From BJ22 sp021298375 (GTDB taxonomy: Bacteria > Planctomycetota > Planctomycetia > Pirellulales > Pirellulaceae), in the NCBI GenBank assembly GCA_046343015.1, contig JBKDOL010000058.1:1-64000 (forward strand): a stretch of DNA of 64,000 nucleotides. The letters are read 5' to 3'. Positions 62,561 to 64,000 of the stretch are shown here, one piece after another. The stretch's first letter is position 1; the number at the start of each line of letters is the position of its first letter. A program made the position numbers and the translations under genes. Below the pieces are notes generated by a model. The model ran no database searches, was not told the origin of the DNA, and worked only from the letters and a program-made list of their open reading frames with translations.

Positions 62561-62971
62561 CCGGGTTCAGCTTTGTCCTCCGAGATGGATCGATCGGTTT
62601 CGATCACTCGAGAGGGAATTCGGGGCCATGGAGGGGGTGAAACCACTCCCGTCTGCGACCCCGAGGTAAACCGCCATTTTACTTCTCCTTGCCCGAAGCC
62701 GGAACCGCATTTTCTCCGCATTTGGGGCCGATTCGGTCGGTTATTCTGCCGCAGCAGCGCGGCTCCGCAGGCACACAGGGGAGCGGGCTGACGTTTGTTG
62801 CACTGCGCGAAGCGCAGCGCCAGCGAACTGATTTCTCTAAAAAGGTCTCCGCGTCATTGGCTCGCTGCCAAACCGCGGAGTGCTCAATCGCCTGTTTTCG
62901 CTACTGTTCGCGGAGACCCAAAAGCACGCGGAGGCAGACCGATCGAGGAAGCGCAGCGAGCGCTTCATTCC
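62561..62971. other. Spacer with inverted repeats
   Basis: About 410 bases with no supportable gene between two minus-strand genes. It contains at least three perfect inverted repeats: CTGCGC-GAA-GCGCAG at 62803-62817, GGTCTCCGCG (62844-62853) with CGCGGAGACC (62909-62918), and GAAGCGC-AGCGA-GCGCTTC at 62948-62966, with a further CCGCGGAG near 62873. None has a T tract. The region could form a folded RNA or be a decayed mobile repeat. Confidence 0.7.
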
Positions 62972-63910
62972 CTAAACCAGTATCTCCCCTCCGATCGAGT
63001 CGAGCAGGCCGGGGACTTTCGAAGCGATGATCTCCACCCGCCCCAATTGAGGCTGGTCGTGCTGCTGGACTGAAAACATCAATCGCCGGTCAACAAAGCC
63101 GCACCACTTGAGGATGTCGGAGAGCACTTTCGGACCGGTGGCGTACCACTTCAAGCCATGCACGCCGGACATCAGGTTCTCCCGACTCTCCCTGCCGCAT
63201 TTGAGGTAGCCATCGGGTTCGCCCCAGACGGTCGAGGTGTTGAAAAACATCACTTCGCGGGTCAGGTCGGCGGCGATCTTCAAACCGGTCACCGGGTCGG
63301 GGAGGTGATAAAAGATTCCCTTGAACATCGTGATGTCGGCGGGCGAACATCCCCGCTCCGGCAGACGATACAGATCGCAAACCTGAAACTCGATGCGGTC
63401 GGTGGAAGCAACCGTGCGATGGCCCTGGACAAACTTGGCCTGTTTGATCCAGTGGTCGCGAACATCAAATCCGAAAGCAGACTCCATTCCCGCTTCACGG
63501 GCCCAGAAGCAGTATCCGCCCGCATTGCAAGCGCAGTCGAGAAGGGTCTTGGAGGCGACACCCGCCGGATAAAGCTGCCGCAGTTTGCCGAGGAAATAGC
63601 CGCGCAAATTCAGCAGGCTCACACCTTTGTTCCGCTCCCGATCGCGAATCGCTCCACCGCTGGCAAAGGCCTCGCCGGTAAATACCGACTCAGTGAGCTG
63701 AATGTTCATGTGCCACGGCCCGAGTTGGCGAATCTCCTCCAGCAGCAGCCTTTCGGGCTCAGAAGCCGGGGCGGCCGCACTTGCAGTGGGGCTTGCGGGG
63801 ACGCTGGCAGTTTCGCGGGAGGCGGGAGTAGTGGCGGGCGTCGCGCCAGCCAGCTGCACTTGGCTCCGATTTGGCTGCGACTCCAGCGGTTCAGTTTTGG
63901 GTTCAGACAT
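62972..63910 (-). CDS. CmoB-like SAM methyltransferase, copy 2
   Basis: A 312-residue methyltransferase of the same family as the gene at 55541. It adds an N-terminal Ala/Ser/Pro-rich leader of about 55 residues, then IRQLGPWHMNIQLTE, TLLDCACNAGGYCFWAREAG, GFDVRDHWIKQAKFV, VCDLYRLPERG and FKGIFYHLPDPVTGL. AAGGAGGT lies 6 bases before ATG 63910, one of the best ribosome sites in the window. The two copies share DCACNAGGYCFWARE and KGIFYHLPDP exactly, and lie about 6.6 kb apart on opposite strands. Substrate unknown. Confidence 0.84.
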   Translation of the reverse strand: MSEPKTEPLESQPNRSQVQLAGATPATTPASRETASVPASPTASAAAPASEPERLLLEEIRQLGPWHMNIQLTESVFTGEAFASGGAIRDRERNKGVSLLNLRGYFLGKLRQLYPAGVASKTLLDCACNAGGYCFWAREAGMESAFGFDVRDHWIKQAKFVQGHRTVASTDRIEFQVCDLYRLPERGCSPADITMFKGIFYHLPDPVTGLKIAADLTREVMFFNTSTVWGEPDGYLKCGRESRENLMSGVHGLKWYATGPKVLSDILKWCGFVDRRLMFSVQQHDQPQLGRVEIIASKVPGLLDSIGGEILV

Positions 63911-64000
63911 CGGGCACCTCCTTGAGAAGGCGATGGTTGCATGCCGCACCAAGCAAAAAGTCAACGGGCGAAGCCGCTTTTGGTCGGCATCGAGACAATA

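Overview
The window reads as chromosomal DNA of a planctomycete, probably of the Pirellulales type. This is inferred from gene content; no rRNA is present to confirm it. Pointers are an ECF sigma factor paired with a membrane Ser/Thr kinase, a Gly-rich exported protein of the planctomycete DUF1598 type, a DUF1080-like exported protein, a DUF4254 protein beside a family 9 glycosyltransferase, tandem divergent ClpP paralogues, a PEP-CTERM sorting signal, weak use of Shine-Dalgarno sites and frequent GTG/TTG starts. Coding density is high with long GC-rich spacers. No transposase, integrase, phage gene or CRISPR array was found.

Layout. 1-375 is the end of lepA. 803-2056 is a HEAT-repeat membrane protein. 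2082-9455 (minus) is a surface polysaccharide block: MsbA-like ABC exporter, two-module family 2 glycosyltransferase, methyltransferase, NAD-dependent epimerase and family 4 glycosyltransferase. 9743-12545 (plus) holds a lipoprotein and a short SecA paralogue. 12403-16470 (minus) is a compact array (FHA protein, ECF sigma factor, DUF3592 plus arrestin-like membrane protein, small arrestin-like protein, P-loop ATPase) whose last gene overlaps the SecA paralogue tail to tail. A tRNA-Gly(GCC) with a good promoter lies at 17290. 18141-21581 is a protein quality-control block: trigger factor and two ClpP subunits. Then come OsmC, a lipoprotein, the DUF1598-like protein, an App1-like phosphatase and ferritin.

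28118-33071 is the clearest metabolic unit: four plus-strand genes that together can convert trans-4-hydroxy-L-proline to 2-oxoglutarate (2-epimerase, D-amino-acid dehydrogenase, DapA-family deaminase, semialdehyde dehydrogenase). 33098-38214 holds two small membrane proteins, rsmE, and a translationally coupled trio (DUF1080-like protein, tadA, M28 membrane peptidase). 38649-44255 (minus) is a partial Tad/Flp pilus locus (flp, prepilin peptidase, cpaB, secretin, cpaE) with no motor ATPase or TadB/C/E. 44769-47199 is the kinase and sigma pair. 47466-49530 is an RNase Z-like hydrolase and hemW. After an orphan PEP-CTERM tail come a putative gluzincin peptidase, a terpene-cyclase-fold protein, transketolase, and two related CmoB-like methyltransferases at 55541 and 62972. 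These bracket an FtsQ-like protein, an EEP-family phosphohydrolase, a DUF4254/GT9 pair, a cyclophilin and an acyl-CoA desaturase.

A window-wide oddity is that many spacers carry short perfect or near-perfect tandem repeats (units of 11-19 bp, 2-5 copies), each of different sequence and often just after a stop codon. The spacer at 62561-62971 also carries several inverted repeats and could be a structured element.
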